64,000 bases of DNA from Actinomadura terrae (GTDB taxonomy: Bacteria; Actinomycetota; Actinomycetes; Streptosporangiales; Streptosporangiaceae): assembly GCF_022751215.1 (NCBI RefSeq), contig NZ_JAICDG010000002.1:1302001-1366000 (forward strand), given 5' to 3'. Below, one piece after another: positions 8,009-16,899 of this stretch. Position numbers and translations under genes: made by a program. Each line of letters begins with the position of its first letter. Within the stretch, counting starts at the first letter, position 1. The notes below the pieces were generated by a model. The model worked only from the letters and a program-made list of their open reading frames with translations, was not told where the DNA came from and ran no database searches.

Positions 8009-9325
8009 TCACTCCTGCCACCAGTCCTCGTCGTCCTCGTCGGACTTCTTGCTCTGCGCCTGCTTGGCGGGCCCGGCCTTGGCGGCGGCGGGCTGCTTGG
8101 CCTGCACCGGGGCGGGCTTGGGCTCGGCGGCCGGAATCGCCGCCTTCTCCGGGGGCGCCGCCAGCTCGGGGTCGCCGCCCATCGCGGGCGCCACCCCGCC
8201 GATGAGCTGGCGGAGCTGGTTGAGGTGGCTGGTGATGCTGTCGCGCTGCCGGGTCAGCTCGTCGACCTGGCGCTGCGCGGCGGTGCGGACGCGGTCGGCC
8301 TCGGCCTTGGTCTCGGCGAGCAGCTGCTCGGCCTGCGACTTGGCCTCGGCGATGACGTTGTCGGAGTTCTTGCGGGCGTTGGCCATGAGCTGCTTGGCGT
8401 GCGAGTCGGCCTCGCGCCGGGTCTGCTCGGCCTGCTGGGTCGCCTTGGCGGCCCGCTGCTCGGCGGACGCGGCGCGCTGCTCGGCCTCGGCGACGAGCTT
8501 CTGCGTGGCGGCCTGGGCGTTGGAGTGGCGCTCGGCGTCCTGCCGGTCGGCCTCCTCGCGGCGCGCGGCGAGCTGGATCTCGAACTCGGCCTCGGCCTGC
8601 GCGCGCTGGGCCTCGCTCTCCTCCAGGATGCGCTGGGCCTGGGCCCGCATCTCGTCGGCCTGCCGCTTGGCGGTCGTGAGGATCTCGTCGCGCTCGCGCT
8701 TGGTGGAGGCGCGCAGCTGCGCGACCTCGCGCTCGGTCGTGGTGCGCAGCTTGGCGATCTCGCGCTCGGCGCCGGCGCGCTTCTCGGCGACCTCGTGGTC
8801 GGCGGTGGCGCGCAGCTTGGCGACCTCGCGCTCGGTCGTGGAGGTCAGCTCGTCGGCCTCGCGGCGGGCGGAGGTGCGCACCTCCTCGGCCTCGCGCTCG
8901 GCGGCGCCGCGCATGTCGTCGCCCTCGCGCTGGGCGTTGGCGCGCAGCTCGGCGGCGTCGTTCTCGGCGGTGGCGCGCTGCTCGGCGGCGTCGACCTTGG
9001 CCGCCGCCTTGATCTCGTTGGCCTCCGAACGGGCGGCCTGGACGAGCTCGGTGGCCTGCTCCTCGGCGAGCCGCAGCAGCTGCTCGATGCGGGCGCCGAG
9101 GCCGGAGTAGGTGGGACGCTCCTGTTCCTGGAGCTGGCGATGCGCGTCCGACAGCTCCCGTTGCAGGGCCTGGGTCTGCTCGCGGGTCTGCCGGACCTCG
9201 TTGTCGAGCTGCTTGATGTGCTCGTCGACCTGGTGCCGGTCGTAGCCGCGAAGCACCACGTCGAACTCGCGCGGGGGCGTGTCTTCAAAGAAGTTGCTGA
9301 GCTGGGCGTCGATGTCGGACTGCAT
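8009..9325 (-). CDS. DivIVA-domain coiled-coil protein, Scy/FilP-like
   Basis: Cytoskeletal or polarity scaffold, 438 aa. The N-terminus carries a DivIVA-type motif FDVVLRGYDRHQVDEHI (residues ~20-36). Residues ~40-370 are an uninterrupted coiled coil with many 11-residue repeats of the TTEREVAKLRA type, seen eight or more times. A Pro/Ala/Lys-rich region and acidic DEDDEDWWQE tail end it. Its neighbours, methylmalonyl-CoA epimerase and acetyl-CoA acetyltransferase, are also the neighbours of Scy and FilP in Streptomyces coelicolor, so I infer a role in polar growth. It is far shorter than Scy (over 1,300 aa) and a little longer than FilP. AGGA precedes the ATG by 9 nt. Confidence 0.85.
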   Translation of the reverse strand: MQSDIDAQLSNFFEDTPPREFDVVLRGYDRHQVDEHIKQLDNEVRQTREQTQALQRELSDAHRQLQEQERPTYSGLGARIEQLLRLAEEQATELVQAARSEANEIKAAAKVDAAEQRATAENDAAELRANAQREGDDMRGAAEREAEEVRTSARREADELTSTTEREVAKLRATADHEVAEKRAGAEREIAKLRTTTEREVAQLRASTKRERDEILTTAKRQADEMRAQAQRILEESEAQRAQAEAEFEIQLAARREEADRQDAERHSNAQAATQKLVAEAEQRAASAEQRAAKATQQAEQTRREADSHAKQLMANARKNSDNVIAEAKSQAEQLLAETKAEADRVRTAAQRQVDELTRQRDSITSHLNQLRQLIGGVAPAMGGDPELAAPPEKAAIPAAEPKPAPVQAKQPAAAKAGPAKQAQSKKSDEDDEDWWQE

Positions 9326-9642
9326 GTGGCTCAATCCTGATGTGACGGGGCTACGGGTAGTTCCGGGGACCGGTTGAACGCCTGGCATGACGGGCGCTGT
9401 GCCCCAGACCTCTTCCGGCGAATGAAGCGTACTCCGGACACTGCCGTGTTGGGGGCTCATCTTGACGCGCTGCGTGTTTTGTCGCTTTTGTAGCGTTGCC
9501 CTTTCCTGGCCCGGCGCCCCAGGTACAGGCCCCCAAAATGCACCAGATGTGGCTGAACGGTCACAGAGTGACGGTCCGTACCGGCGTGCTCGCAGGGGTG
9601 ATATCGAACACGTCACGATCCACGGGCGTCCGCGCGGGCGCG
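9326..9642. promoter_or_regulatory. Upstream region of the coiled-coil gene
   Basis: A 317-bp non-coding stretch between the epimerase stop and the coiled-coil start. On the minus strand TACGCT, at about 9430, could be a -10 box for the coiled-coil gene. No convincing ORF, repeat or strong hairpin was found. The upstream half is AT-richer than its surroundings, around TTTTGTCGCTTTTGTAG. Confidence 0.4.
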
Positions 9643-10065
9643 TCAGGGCTTCTGGACGAGCTCGGTCAGCACGCCGTGGCAGTCCTTGGGGTGCAAAAAG
9701 TTGATCAAGGAACCCATCGAGCCCTTCCGCGGCGTGTCGTAGAGCACGCGGACCCCCTCGTCCCCGATCTGGTCGGCCTCCTCCTGGACGGTCCGGTCGG
9801 TGCCGAACGCGATGTGGTGGACGCCCTCGCCGTTCTTCGCCAGCCACTTCGCGACGGGCGAGTCGTCCCGGATCGGCTGGATGAGCTGGAGGTAGCTGGC
9901 GGCGCCGTCGCCGGTCTCGTTGATCTTGAGCATCGCCTCCCGGACGCCCTGCTCCTCGTTGACCTCCACGTGCACGTCGTCGAAGCCGTAGGTCCGCCGG
10001 TAGAACTCGACGGTGGCGTCGAGGTCGTGGCAGGCGATCCCGATGTGGTCGATGCGGGTCAGCAT
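9643..10065 (-). CDS. mce: Methylmalonyl-CoA epimerase
   Basis: Converts (2S)- to (2R)-methylmalonyl-CoA in propionyl-CoA metabolism. The 140-aa protein has the two beta-alpha-beta-beta-beta modules of the vicinal oxygen chelate fold. Metal ligands are visible as His in [14 protein letters not shown], Gln in SYLQLIQPI, His in GVHHIAFG and Glu in [16 protein letters not shown] precedes the chosen ATG at 10065. It is divergent from the thiolase gene, and the pairing is conserved in streptomycetes beside scy/filP. The products link odd-chain and branched-chain acyl-CoA breakdown to acetyl-CoA supply. Confidence 0.95.
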   Translation of the reverse strand: MLTRIDHIGIACHDLDATVEFYRRTYGFDDVHVEVNEEQGVREAMLKINETGDGAASYLQLIQPIRDDSPVAKWLAKNGEGVHHIAFGTDRTVQEEADQIGDEGVRVLYDTPRKGSMGSLINFLHPKDCHGVLTELVQKP

Positions 10066-10190
10066 TGGCGGTGCTCCCTCATGACAGGGTCCCCCGAACG
10101 ACCGCGGGGACAGGGCGACAGGGAGGGCGTTCCCTCCTGCTGGGTATGGTGGCAAACGTCGCCGCAGCGCACCATTCGGGAGGCCCCCTC

Positions 10191-11381
10191 ATGACCGCCA
10201 CGTCCGTGATCGTCGCCGGCGCGCGCACCCCCGTCGGCCGCCTGCTCGGCTCGCTGAAGGACTTCACCGCCGCCGACCTCGGCGCGCACGCGATCAAGGC
10301 CGCGCTGGAGCGCGCCGGGGTGTCCGGCGACCAGGTGCAGTACGTGATCCTCGGCCAGGTGCTCCAGGCGGGCGCCGGGCAGATCCCGTCCCGCCAGGCG
10401 GCGGTCAAGGCGGGCATTCCGATGACGGTCCCGTCGATCACGATCAACAAGGTCTGCCTGTCCGGGCTGGACGCGATCGCGCTCGCCGACCAGCTGATCA
10501 GGGCGGGCGAGTTCGACATCGTCGTCGCGGGCGGCATGGAGTCGATGACGCAGGCGCCGCACCTGCTGCCGAAGTCGCGCGGCGGCTACAAGTACGGCTC
10601 GGTCGAGATGCTCGACCACATGGCCCACGACGCGCTCACCGACGCCTACGACGGCATCGCCATGGGCGAGTCGACCGAGCGGCACAACGGCAGGCTCGGC
10701 ATCACCCGCGAGGAGCAGGACGAGTTCGCCGCGCGCTCCCACCAGCGGGCCGCCGCCGCCATCAAGAACGGCGTGTTCGACGAGGAGATCGCCCCGATCG
10801 AGGTCCCGCAGCGGCGCGGCGAGCCGGTGCTGTTCGCGACCGACGAGGGCGTGCGCGGCGACACCACCGCCGAGTCGCTGGCGCGGCTGCGTCCCGCGTT
10901 CAGCAAGGACGGGACGATCACGGCGGGCTCGTCCTCGCAGATCTCCGACGGCGCCGCCGCCGTCGTGGTGATGTCCAGGGCCAAGGCGGAGGAGCTCGGG
11001 CTGAGCTGGCTCGCCGAGATCGGCGCGCACGGCAACGTCGCGGGCCCCGACAACTCGCTCCAGTCGCAGCCGTCCAACGCGATCAGGCACGCGCTCGGCA
11101 AGGAGGGGCTCAGCGTCGACGACCTGGACCTCATCGAGATCAACGAGGCGTTCGCCGCGGTCGGCGTCCAGTCGATGCGCGACCTCGGCGTCGGGCCCGA
11201 GAAGGTCAACGTCAACGGCGGCGCGATCGCGCTCGGCCACCCGGTCGGCATGTCCGGCGCCCGGATCGCCCTGCACCTGGCCTACGAGCTGAGGCGGCGC
11301 GGCGGCGGCATCGGCGCGGCGGGCCTGTGCGGGGGCGGCGGCCAGGGCGACGCGCTCGTGCTCCGCGTCCCCGCTCCGTAG
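10191..11381 (+). CDS. Acetyl-CoA C-acetyltransferase
   Basis: Thiolase of 396 aa that condenses or cleaves acetoacetyl-CoA. Catalytic residues are all present: the nucleophilic Cys89 in [11 protein letters not shown], the His of [10 protein letters not shown], and the Cys of [11 protein letters not shown] near the C-terminus. Length is typical of the biosynthetic homotetrameric class. The start ATG at 10191 follows GGGAGG. It is divergent from the methylmalonyl-CoA epimerase gene across 125 bp, which must contain both promoters. Its stop lies 10 bp from the convergent DUF4230 gene. Confidence 0.95.
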   Translation: MTATSVIVAGARTPVGRLLGSLKDFTAADLGAHAIKAALERAGVSGDQVQYVILGQVLQAGAGQIPSRQAAVKAGIPMTVPSITINKVCLSGLDAIALADQLIRAGEFDIVVAGGMESMTQAPHLLPKSRGGYKYGSVEMLDHMAHDALTDAYDGIAMGESTERHNGRLGITREEQDEFAARSHQRAAAAIKNGVFDEEIAPIEVPQRRGEPVLFATDEGVRGDTTAESLARLRPAFSKDGTITAGSSSQISDGAAAVVVMSRAKAEELGLSWLAEIGAHGNVAGPDNSLQSQPSNAIRHALGKEGLSVDDLDLIEINEAFAAVGVQSMRDLGVGPEKVNVNGGAIALGHPVGMSGARIALHLAYELRRRGGGIGAAGLCGGGGQGDALVLRVPAP

Positions 11382-11391
11382 GCGCGCGGGG

Positions 11392-12087
11392 TCATTGGGC
11401 GGCGGTCTGCTGGACCGTCACCGTCTTGAAGCCGAGGGCGCGCAGCATGCTCTCCAGCATGAGCCGGGTGTTGGCGTCCGCGCGGCGGCGCAGGGTGCTC
11501 TCGGTCGCCGCCGCCTGGATCTTCTGGCTCGCCAGGACGTAGAGCTGCCGCTGGTCGTTCGGGTTGCCGCTGAAGAAGTCGCCGAAGCGGTTGAACAGGC
11601 CGCGTTCGGTGGCGAAGACGTAGCTGCGCTTGGGGTCGAGGTTCGTCGGCTCCAGCCGCGCCGGGGGCAGGCTGATGGTGGCGGACGTCCGGTCCTCGTT
11701 TACCTTGACCGCGCCCGAGGCCAGCGTGGAGAAGTCCACGTAGGCGTCGACGGAGCCGTTGCCGACGAACAGCGTCCGCTTGCCGCGCAGCGCGCCGGGC
11801 AGGAACTTGGCGTCCTTCTCCAGGTCCACGACGACCTGGAAGTCGCCGCTGGCCGCCTCGTAGCGGTGCAGGTCGCGGATCGACTGGAGCAGGGCGGGGC
11901 CGCTGCGGTCCTTGGTCTCCTCGGCGAACGGGTTCAGCCAGTGGGGCAGCATCCGGAGCGTCTGCTGCGCCACCAGGACGACCGCGATGGTCGCCACGAC
12001 CAGGAGCAGGGGTGTGCGGGCGGCGCGCCAGGGCACCGTCCTCGCGGGCTTGCGGGGGGAGTCGTTGCGCGATTCCGAACCGGCCAT
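11392..12087 (-). CDS. DUF4230 domain membrane-anchored protein
   Basis: A 231-aa protein with a short cytoplasmic tail, one membrane helix (TPLLLVVATIAVVLVAQQTL) and an extracytoplasmic domain matching DUF4230. The domain contains the family-like RDLHRYEAASGDFQVVVDLE strand and a long C-terminal amphipathic helix beginning QKIQAAATESTLRRRADANT. Function is unknown. Two ATG starts are possible, 12087 and 12117; I prefer 12087 because it gives a compact N-terminus, but GGGGGTGG directly before 12117 leaves the choice open. It is divergent from the DUF3817 gene. Confidence 0.8.
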   Translation of the reverse strand: MAGSESRNDSPRKPARTVPWRAARTPLLLVVATIAVVLVAQQTLRMLPHWLNPFAEETKDRSGPALLQSIRDLHRYEAASGDFQVVVDLEKDAKFLPGALRGKRTLFVGNGSVDAYVDFSTLASGAVKVNEDRTSATISLPPARLEPTNLDPKRSYVFATERGLFNRFGDFFSGNPNDQRQLYVLASQKIQAAATESTLRRRADANTRLMLESMLRALGFKTVTVQQTAAQ

Positions 12088-12212
12088 GTGCGGGGCATTC
12101 CCGGACGCACGCGTCATCCACCCCCAACCGAATTTCGGGCCCACCGATTCTGTGTGAGGAGTGCCATACGCTCCGTCCGAAACCGGAACCGGTGTCCGAG
12201 CGTTGACGGGCC

Positions 12213-12515
12213 GTGGACATCGTTCGTGCCTTCCGTATCGTCTCCATCGCCGAGGCGGTCTCGTTCCTCGTGCTGCTGCTGATCGCGATGCCGCTGAAGT
12301 ACATGGCGGATGCTCCGGTGGGGGTGCAGGTCATGGGCCCGCTGCACGGGGTGCTGTTCCTCGCCTACGTGGGCATGGTGTTCTTCGTCCGCGAGAACCT
12401 CCGCTGGAGCGTCGGACGCACCGTCCTCGCCCTGGGGGCCGGGGTGCTGCCCGTGGCGCCGTTCCTCGTGGAGCACTTCTGGGCCAGGCCCAGTGAGGCG
12501 CCCGCGCGGGCGTGA
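12213..12515 (+). CDS. DUF3817 membrane protein
   Basis: A 100-aa integral membrane protein with three hydrophobic helices, matching DUF3817 throughout: FRIVSIAEAVSFLVLLLIAM, then GPLHGVLFLAYVGMV, then a third helix and short tail. Such proteins occur in many actinobacteria with unknown role; YdzA-like names exist in firmicutes. It starts at GTG 12213 with a weak ribosome site. Its stop lies 3 bp from the end of the convergent ABC permease gene, so the two transcripts must overlap. Confidence 0.85.
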   Translation: MDIVRAFRIVSIAEAVSFLVLLLIAMPLKYMADAPVGVQVMGPLHGVLFLAYVGMVFFVRENLRWSVGRTVLALGAGVLPVAPFLVEHFWARPSEAPARA

Positions 12516-12518
12516 GGC

Positions 12519-13859
12519 CTACCGGGCGCTGAGGTCCATTCGCTGCCCGGCCCGGGGCGTGACCGCCGGTGTGGCGAACTTCGGGAACAGCCTGGGCGGG
12601 ACGTCCCACCCGTCGAAGTCCTGCGGGCCCAGTGCGCATGCGCGGTAGAACGCGAAGTGCAGGCGCAGCCAGGTACGGCGGCGCCGCTCGTCCCAGGACG
12701 TGAAGCGGTGCGCCGCGCGCATGTCCGGGATCGCGGGCGGCTCCTCACCGATCAGCCACGCGTCGACGAGCCTCCGGTAGCCCTCGGAGACGGGACGCCG
12801 CGGCGCCGCGCACGCGTTAGCGTCCAACAGCCCGTCCCTGATCTGCCGGACGGCGCGCGCCTCGAACCCGGGCCCGAGGTTCTCGTCGAGGTGGACGGCG
12901 GCGACGCCGCCCGCCACGGTGACCGGCGCCCACGACGGACGCTGCTCCACGCGCGTGAACGCCCCGGGCGTCCCGTCCAGCCGGGAGGCGAGCGGGGTCG
13001 CGGCGGCCGTCAGCGCGGGCAGCGCGCCGCGCAGCGCCGGGTGCACGCAGATGGTCAGCGGCCATGTGCGGCACACCGGTTTCGCCGGCGCGGGCGACGT
13101 CGCTCCGCCGCCGTTGCCGTGCAGGCGCAGCGTCGCGGTGACGATCGCGGCCATCACCAGCACGAGCGGCAGGACGAGCAGCGCCCGCCGCGTCGCGCAC
13201 ACGACGTAGGCCAGGACGAGCGCGCCCGTCACACCGATCGTCCAGACGGCCTGGTCGGCGAGCACCGCCGGGCGCAGCGCCGTGAACAGGGGGATGTGCG
13301 GGAACGCCGCCGGGGGCAGCAGGCTCAGCCAGGACACGCCGGGCGCGCGCAGGGCGGCCCACAGGGACGTGGCCGCGAGCACGACCGTCGCGGTGGTCCG
13401 GTGCGGGGCGACCCGTCCGGACAGGTACCCGGCGACGATGTGCAGCACGAGCGCCCCCGCGCCCACGGCCAGGCCCAGCGGATGCGGCTGGCCCGCCTCC
13501 TGCCGCAGCAGCGCCACGACGACCACCGCCGCCGTCACCACGAGGTAGGAGACGAGCGCGGCGGCCGACAGCAGCAGCAGGTCGAACAGCACGCCGGTGG
13601 CCGGGGAGCGCGCGGTCAGCTCCCGGAGGTAGTCGAGCGGGCGCTCGCGCACCGCCGTCCACGCGGCGAGCCCGGCCGCGACCGGGCCGAGCAGCCGCAC
13701 GGCGTTGAGCAGCGTGACGAGCGACTCGTCCCAGTAGGCGACGGACGCGACGAACGACGGCACCGACGCGGCGATCCCGACCAGGGTGAGCAGCGGCACC
13801 GCGACCAGCAGCGCCGCGCGGCGGGCGTCGAGCCGGAGCACGCGCCCCAGCTCAGACAC
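12519..13859 (-). CDS. ABC-type membrane protein with C-terminal soluble domain
   Basis: A 446-aa protein with six predicted membrane helices in residues ~15-245 resembling ABC-2 permeases, followed by a ~200-aa domain that starts after LHGNGGGATSPAPAKPVC and is probably outside the membrane. Two cysteines in VCRTWPLTICVHP could form a disulfide. The start codon lies inside the end of the ATPase gene (8-nt overlap), so the two are translationally coupled and form one transporter-like complex. The C-terminal domain resembles no family I can name. Substrate is unknown. Confidence 0.75.
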   Translation of the reverse strand: MSELGRVLRLDARRAALLVAVPLLTLVGIAASVPSFVASVAYWDESLVTLLNAVRLLGPVAAGLAAWTAVRERPLDYLRELTARSPATGVLFDLLLLSAAALVSYLVVTAAVVVVALLRQEAGQPHPLGLAVGAGALVLHIVAGYLSGRVAPHRTTATVVLAATSLWAALRAPGVSWLSLLPPAAFPHIPLFTALRPAVLADQAVWTIGVTGALVLAYVVCATRRALLVLPLVLVMAAIVTATLRLHGNGGGATSPAPAKPVCRTWPLTICVHPALRGALPALTAAATPLASRLDGTPGAFTRVEQRPSWAPVTVAGGVAAVHLDENLGPGFEARAVRQIRDGLLDANACAAPRRPVSEGYRRLVDAWLIGEEPPAIPDMRAAHRFTSWDERRRRTWLRLHFAFYRACALGPQDFDGWDVPPRLFPKFATPAVTPRAGQRMDLSAR

Positions 13860-14739
13860 CGGCGCCGCTCCCGGCGGGCGCGCGCGGCGCCCGGAACCTC
13901 GTCAGCTGCGCCGGCACGGGCCGGGGCCGGCGCCGCCGCGCGGCCTCCTCCACCGCCGCCGGCGCCGGCGCGTCCCGCGCCTGCGGGACCGGGCGGACGG
14001 CCGGCTGGGCGGCTGGGCGGGAGGCCGGCCGGGCGGCCGGGCGGGCGGGCGTGCGGGCGGCCGTGCGGGTGGAGAGCGCGGTGAGCCTGCCCCGGCTGAG
14101 CCCGAGCAGGAGGTCGCACCAGCCGGTGAGCGTCGCGGCGGCGTCGGCGGTGACGACGACGGTGGGCGCGAGCGAGCGCAGCACCGGGATCAGCTCCGCC
14201 ACGGCGGCCGCCCCGTTCCCCGGCTCGGCGCCGGGCGCGCGCAGTTCGGCGAACGGATCGTCCAGCAGGACGATGCCGGGCGAGTGGACGCACGCCGCCG
14301 CCACGCCCGCGCGCAGCCGGACGTCCGGCGGCAGCAGGCACAGCTCCGTGCCCGCCGCCTCGGCGAGGTCGAGCCGGCCGATCACGTCGCGCGCGGCCGA
14401 GGCGCCGACGCGCTGGTAGTAGGCGGCGTAGGAGACGAACTCTCCCGCCGTCATGTGCTGCTTGCGCGACAGCCCGCCGGGCAGGTAGCCGATCCGGGCC
14501 CGCGCGGCGCGCAGGCCGGCGGCGTGCGCGGTGTCGTGCCCGAGAATGTGCAGCGCGCCGGTGTGCGGCCGGCGCAAGGTCGCGAACGTGGCCAGCAGAG
14601 TGGATTTGCCGACACCGGGTGGACCGGCAACGCCGACCACGCCTTCGGGCACGCCGAAGGACACCGGGCGCAGGAGCCACCGCCCCCCGCGGCGGACACC
14701 CATTCCTCGGGCCACGATCGCGGAATGCTCCGCGATCAC
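13852..14739 (-). CDS. ABC transporter ATPase with degenerate catalytic motifs
   Basis: A 295-aa ATPase subunit. Walker A is intact (GPPGVGKST, residues ~38-46). The signature LSGGQ is replaced by LPPDV, Walker B ends LLDDP rather than LLDEP, and the H-loop His is replaced by Ala (VVVTADAAAT). It probably binds ATP but hydrolyses it poorly. I use GTG 14739, with GGGGGG 6 nt upstream. An in-frame ATG at 14886 lies only 10 nt after a good -10 box, so a 49-aa longer form is possible. A low-complexity Ala/Pro/Arg tail follows the domain. It is coupled to the downstream permease gene. Confidence 0.8.
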   Translation of the reverse strand: MIAEHSAIVARGMGVRRGGRWLLRPVSFGVPEGVVGVAGPPGVGKSTLLATFATLRRPHTGALHILGHDTAHAAGLRAARARIGYLPGGLSRKQHMTAGEFVSYAAYYQRVGASAARDVIGRLDLAEAAGTELCLLPPDVRLRAGVAAACVHSPGIVLLDDPFAELRAPGAEPGNGAAAVAELIPVLRSLAPTVVVTADAAATLTGWCDLLLGLSRGRLTALSTRTAARTPARPAARPASRPAAQPAVRPVPQARDAPAPAAVEEAARRRRPRPVPAQLTRFRAPRAPAGSGAGV

Positions 14740-15139
14740 TTGTTTCCCCCCGTTGATCGTCGTGCGGTCGCGGCGGACGGACCTGGCGCACCGGCGCTCC
14801 CCTCGCCGCGCGGTGCCCGCCGCGGCGGACGGGACGCTGGTGACCGTCCCGGGCGCCGGGGCCCCGTTTGCCGTGCCGCGATGCATCGACGTCGTGACTA
14901 TAACCGGGCTTGGTGATGGCTGTCAGCAATCTTTTTGCCTTTACGGCAGAGCGCCTGAATTCTTTGCCTTGCCCGGCGGACGGAAGAATTCGTAAATGCC
15001 CGGACAATGGCCACGACGGCGGATGGATCAGGCGAGCCGGGCGTCGATCAAGGGCCCCGGGCGCCCCGGAGGGCACGGCGCGCTCCGCTGGGAGCGGACG
15101 GACGTACAGGCGGGGGCGGTCATGGGGCAGGATGGTCCC
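14740..15139. promoter_or_regulatory. Divergent promoter region with a sigma-70-like promoter
   Basis: A 400-bp gap between the ABC and thioredoxin-TPR genes. On the minus strand CTGACA (14921-14926), an 18-bp spacer and TATAGT (14897-14902) form a near-consensus promoter reading towards the ABC genes, with a leader of about 150 nt to GTG 14739. The region 14900-15000 is AT-richer than its surroundings. No second clear promoter was seen for the plus-strand gene. Confidence 0.6.
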
Positions 15140-16099
15140 ATGCCTTCTCGGGACTTTTCGTTGCACGGGGCCATCGACCTGGGGGCCCGCCAGGCCGCCA
15201 CCAGGAAGCAGCAGGAACGCCAGGCGCAGGGCGGCGGCGCGGCCGCGGGCGCCGCGGGGGGCGCGGCCGGCCAGTACGTCGTGGACGTCACCGACGAGAC
15301 CTTCAACACCGAGGTCGTGGAGCGGTCGCAGTCCGTCCCCGTCCTCGTGGACTTCTGGGCGGAGTGGTGCGGGCCGTGCAAGCAGCTCGGCCCGATCCTG
15401 GAAAAGCTCGCCACCGAGGCCGCGGGCCGGTGGGTGCTGGCCAAGGTCGACATCGACGCCAACCCGCAGCTCGGCGCGTACATGCAGCAGATGGGCGTGC
15501 GGGGCATCCCGTTCGTCGCCGCCGTCGTCGGCGGGCAGCTGCTGCCGTTCCTGAACGGCGCGGCCCCCGAGGCGCAGGTGCGCGAGGCCATCGACCAGCT
15601 CTTCGAGGCGCTGCGCAAGGAGGGAATCCTCCCGGACGCGCCGGAGGGCGAGCAGGCCGCCCCGGGCGCCGCGCAGGACGCCCCGGCCGACTCGCCCTAC
15701 GCGGCGGCCGAGGACGCGCTCACCCGCGGCGACCTGGACGCGGCCAAGGCCGAGTTCCAGCGGATCCTCGCCGCCAACCCGCGCGACGTCCAGGCCAAGC
15801 AGGGCCTCGGGCTGGCGGAGCTGAGCCTGCGGGTCCGCTCGCTCGACCCCGAGCGCGCCGTCCAGGAGGCGGGGGAGAAGCCGGGCGACGTCCAGGCCCA
15901 GATCAACGCCTCGGACGTGGAGATCATGTCCGGCCGGGTCGAGGACGCCTTCACGCGGCTGCTCAACGCCGTCCGGGGCAGCGCGGGCGACGACCGCGAC
16001 GCGGCGCGCAAGCACCTGCTGTCGCTGTTCGACCTGCTGCCCTCCGACGACCCGCGGGTCGCCAAGGCGCGCCGCTCGCTCCAGGCGGCCCTGTTCTGA
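15140..16099 (+). CDS. Thioredoxin-domain TPR protein (CnoX/YbbN-like)
   Basis: A 319-aa co-chaperone-like protein. An Ala/Gly-rich linker (residues ~25-45) precedes a thioredoxin domain with the complete WCGPC motif at residues 76-80 and the cis-Pro in GVRGIPFVA. The C-terminal half is helical, with TPR-like repeats around DALTRGDLDAAKAEFQRILAA. Homologues called YbbN/CnoX hold unfolded proteins and shield cysteines from oxidation. E. coli CnoX lacks a normal WCGPC, whereas this one retains it and should be redox-active. Start ATG 15140 follows AGGATGG. Confidence 0.88.
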   Translation: MPSRDFSLHGAIDLGARQAATRKQQERQAQGGGAAAGAAGGAAGQYVVDVTDETFNTEVVERSQSVPVLVDFWAEWCGPCKQLGPILEKLATEAAGRWVLAKVDIDANPQLGAYMQQMGVRGIPFVAAVVGGQLLPFLNGAAPEAQVREAIDQLFEALRKEGILPDAPEGEQAAPGAAQDAPADSPYAAAEDALTRGDLDAAKAEFQRILAANPRDVQAKQGLGLAELSLRVRSLDPERAVQEAGEKPGDVQAQINASDVEIMSGRVEDAFTRLLNAVRGSAGDDRDAARKHLLSLFDLLPSDDPRVAKARRSLQAALF

Positions 16100-16154
16100 C
16101 CTCCGGGTTCGGGGTGCTCGGGGTGCTCGGGGGCGGAACGGGCATGGGACGTAC

Positions 16155-16799
16155 GTGAACGCACGAGTAGTGACGATCTCGGCCACCTTCGGCGCGGGCG
16201 GCGCCACCGTCGGCCCGATGGTGGCCGACGCCCTCGGCCTGCCCTTCCTCGACCGCGCGATCCCCGAGATCGTCGCGGGCGAGATCGGGTGCACGCTGGA
16301 GGAGGCGCTCGCCCACGACGGGCGCGCCGAACGCGGCATCGGGCGCATCCTCGCCGGGGCGGCGCGGCTGCCCACCGTGGCGATGGGCGCGATGGAGGTC
16401 TACCTCCCCGACCGGACGATCGTCCCGGCCGAGGAGTTCGTCGAGCACACCGAGCGGATCATCACCCGGGCCGCCGACTCCGGCGGCGTGCTGCTCGGCC
16501 GCGCGGCGGCGGTGGTGCTCGCGGACCGTCCGGACGCGCTGCACGTCCGGCTGGACGGGCCCCGGGAGCGCCGGGTGCTGCTCGCCGCGTCCGAGATGCC
16601 GGGTGGCGGGAGCGGGGCACCGGAGCGCGATGTGGAGCGTATGCTCGATGACAACGACCGCGCCCGCACGGCCTACGTGAAGCACTTCTACGGGGCCGAC
16701 CCCGCCGACCCGCGGCTCTACCACCTCGTGATCGACACGACGAGGCTGCCCGTTCCCGCCGCGGCCGCCCTGATCGTCGACGCCGCACGGGCGTGCTGA
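16155..16799 (+). CDS. Cytidylate kinase-like family protein
   Basis: A 214-aa P-loop protein of the cytidylate-kinase-like group. The N-terminus VVTISATFGAGGATVGPMVA has the family glycine-rich loop, though it lacks the classical GKS triplet. It continues with LGLPFLDRAIP and ends with an arginine-rich lid segment and LYHLVIDTTRLP. Actual nucleotide and phosphate acceptor are unknown. The start is GTG 16155, 55 bp after the thioredoxin-TPR gene, so the two may be cotranscribed. Confidence 0.8.
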   Translation: MNARVVTISATFGAGGATVGPMVADALGLPFLDRAIPEIVAGEIGCTLEEALAHDGRAERGIGRILAGAARLPTVAMGAMEVYLPDRTIVPAEEFVEHTERIITRAADSGGVLLGRAAAVVLADRPDALHVRLDGPRERRVLLAASEMPGGGSGAPERDVERMLDDNDRARTAYVKHFYGADPADPRLYHLVIDTTRLPVPAAAALIVDAARAC

Positions 16800-16899
16800 G
16801 CCGCGCGAGAGGCCGGGCCGCGGCCCCCGGAACGCCGTCCCCTCGTGGGACGATACGGCCGGGACAGGGACGTACCCGGTAGCAAGGGAGCAGGTTGTC

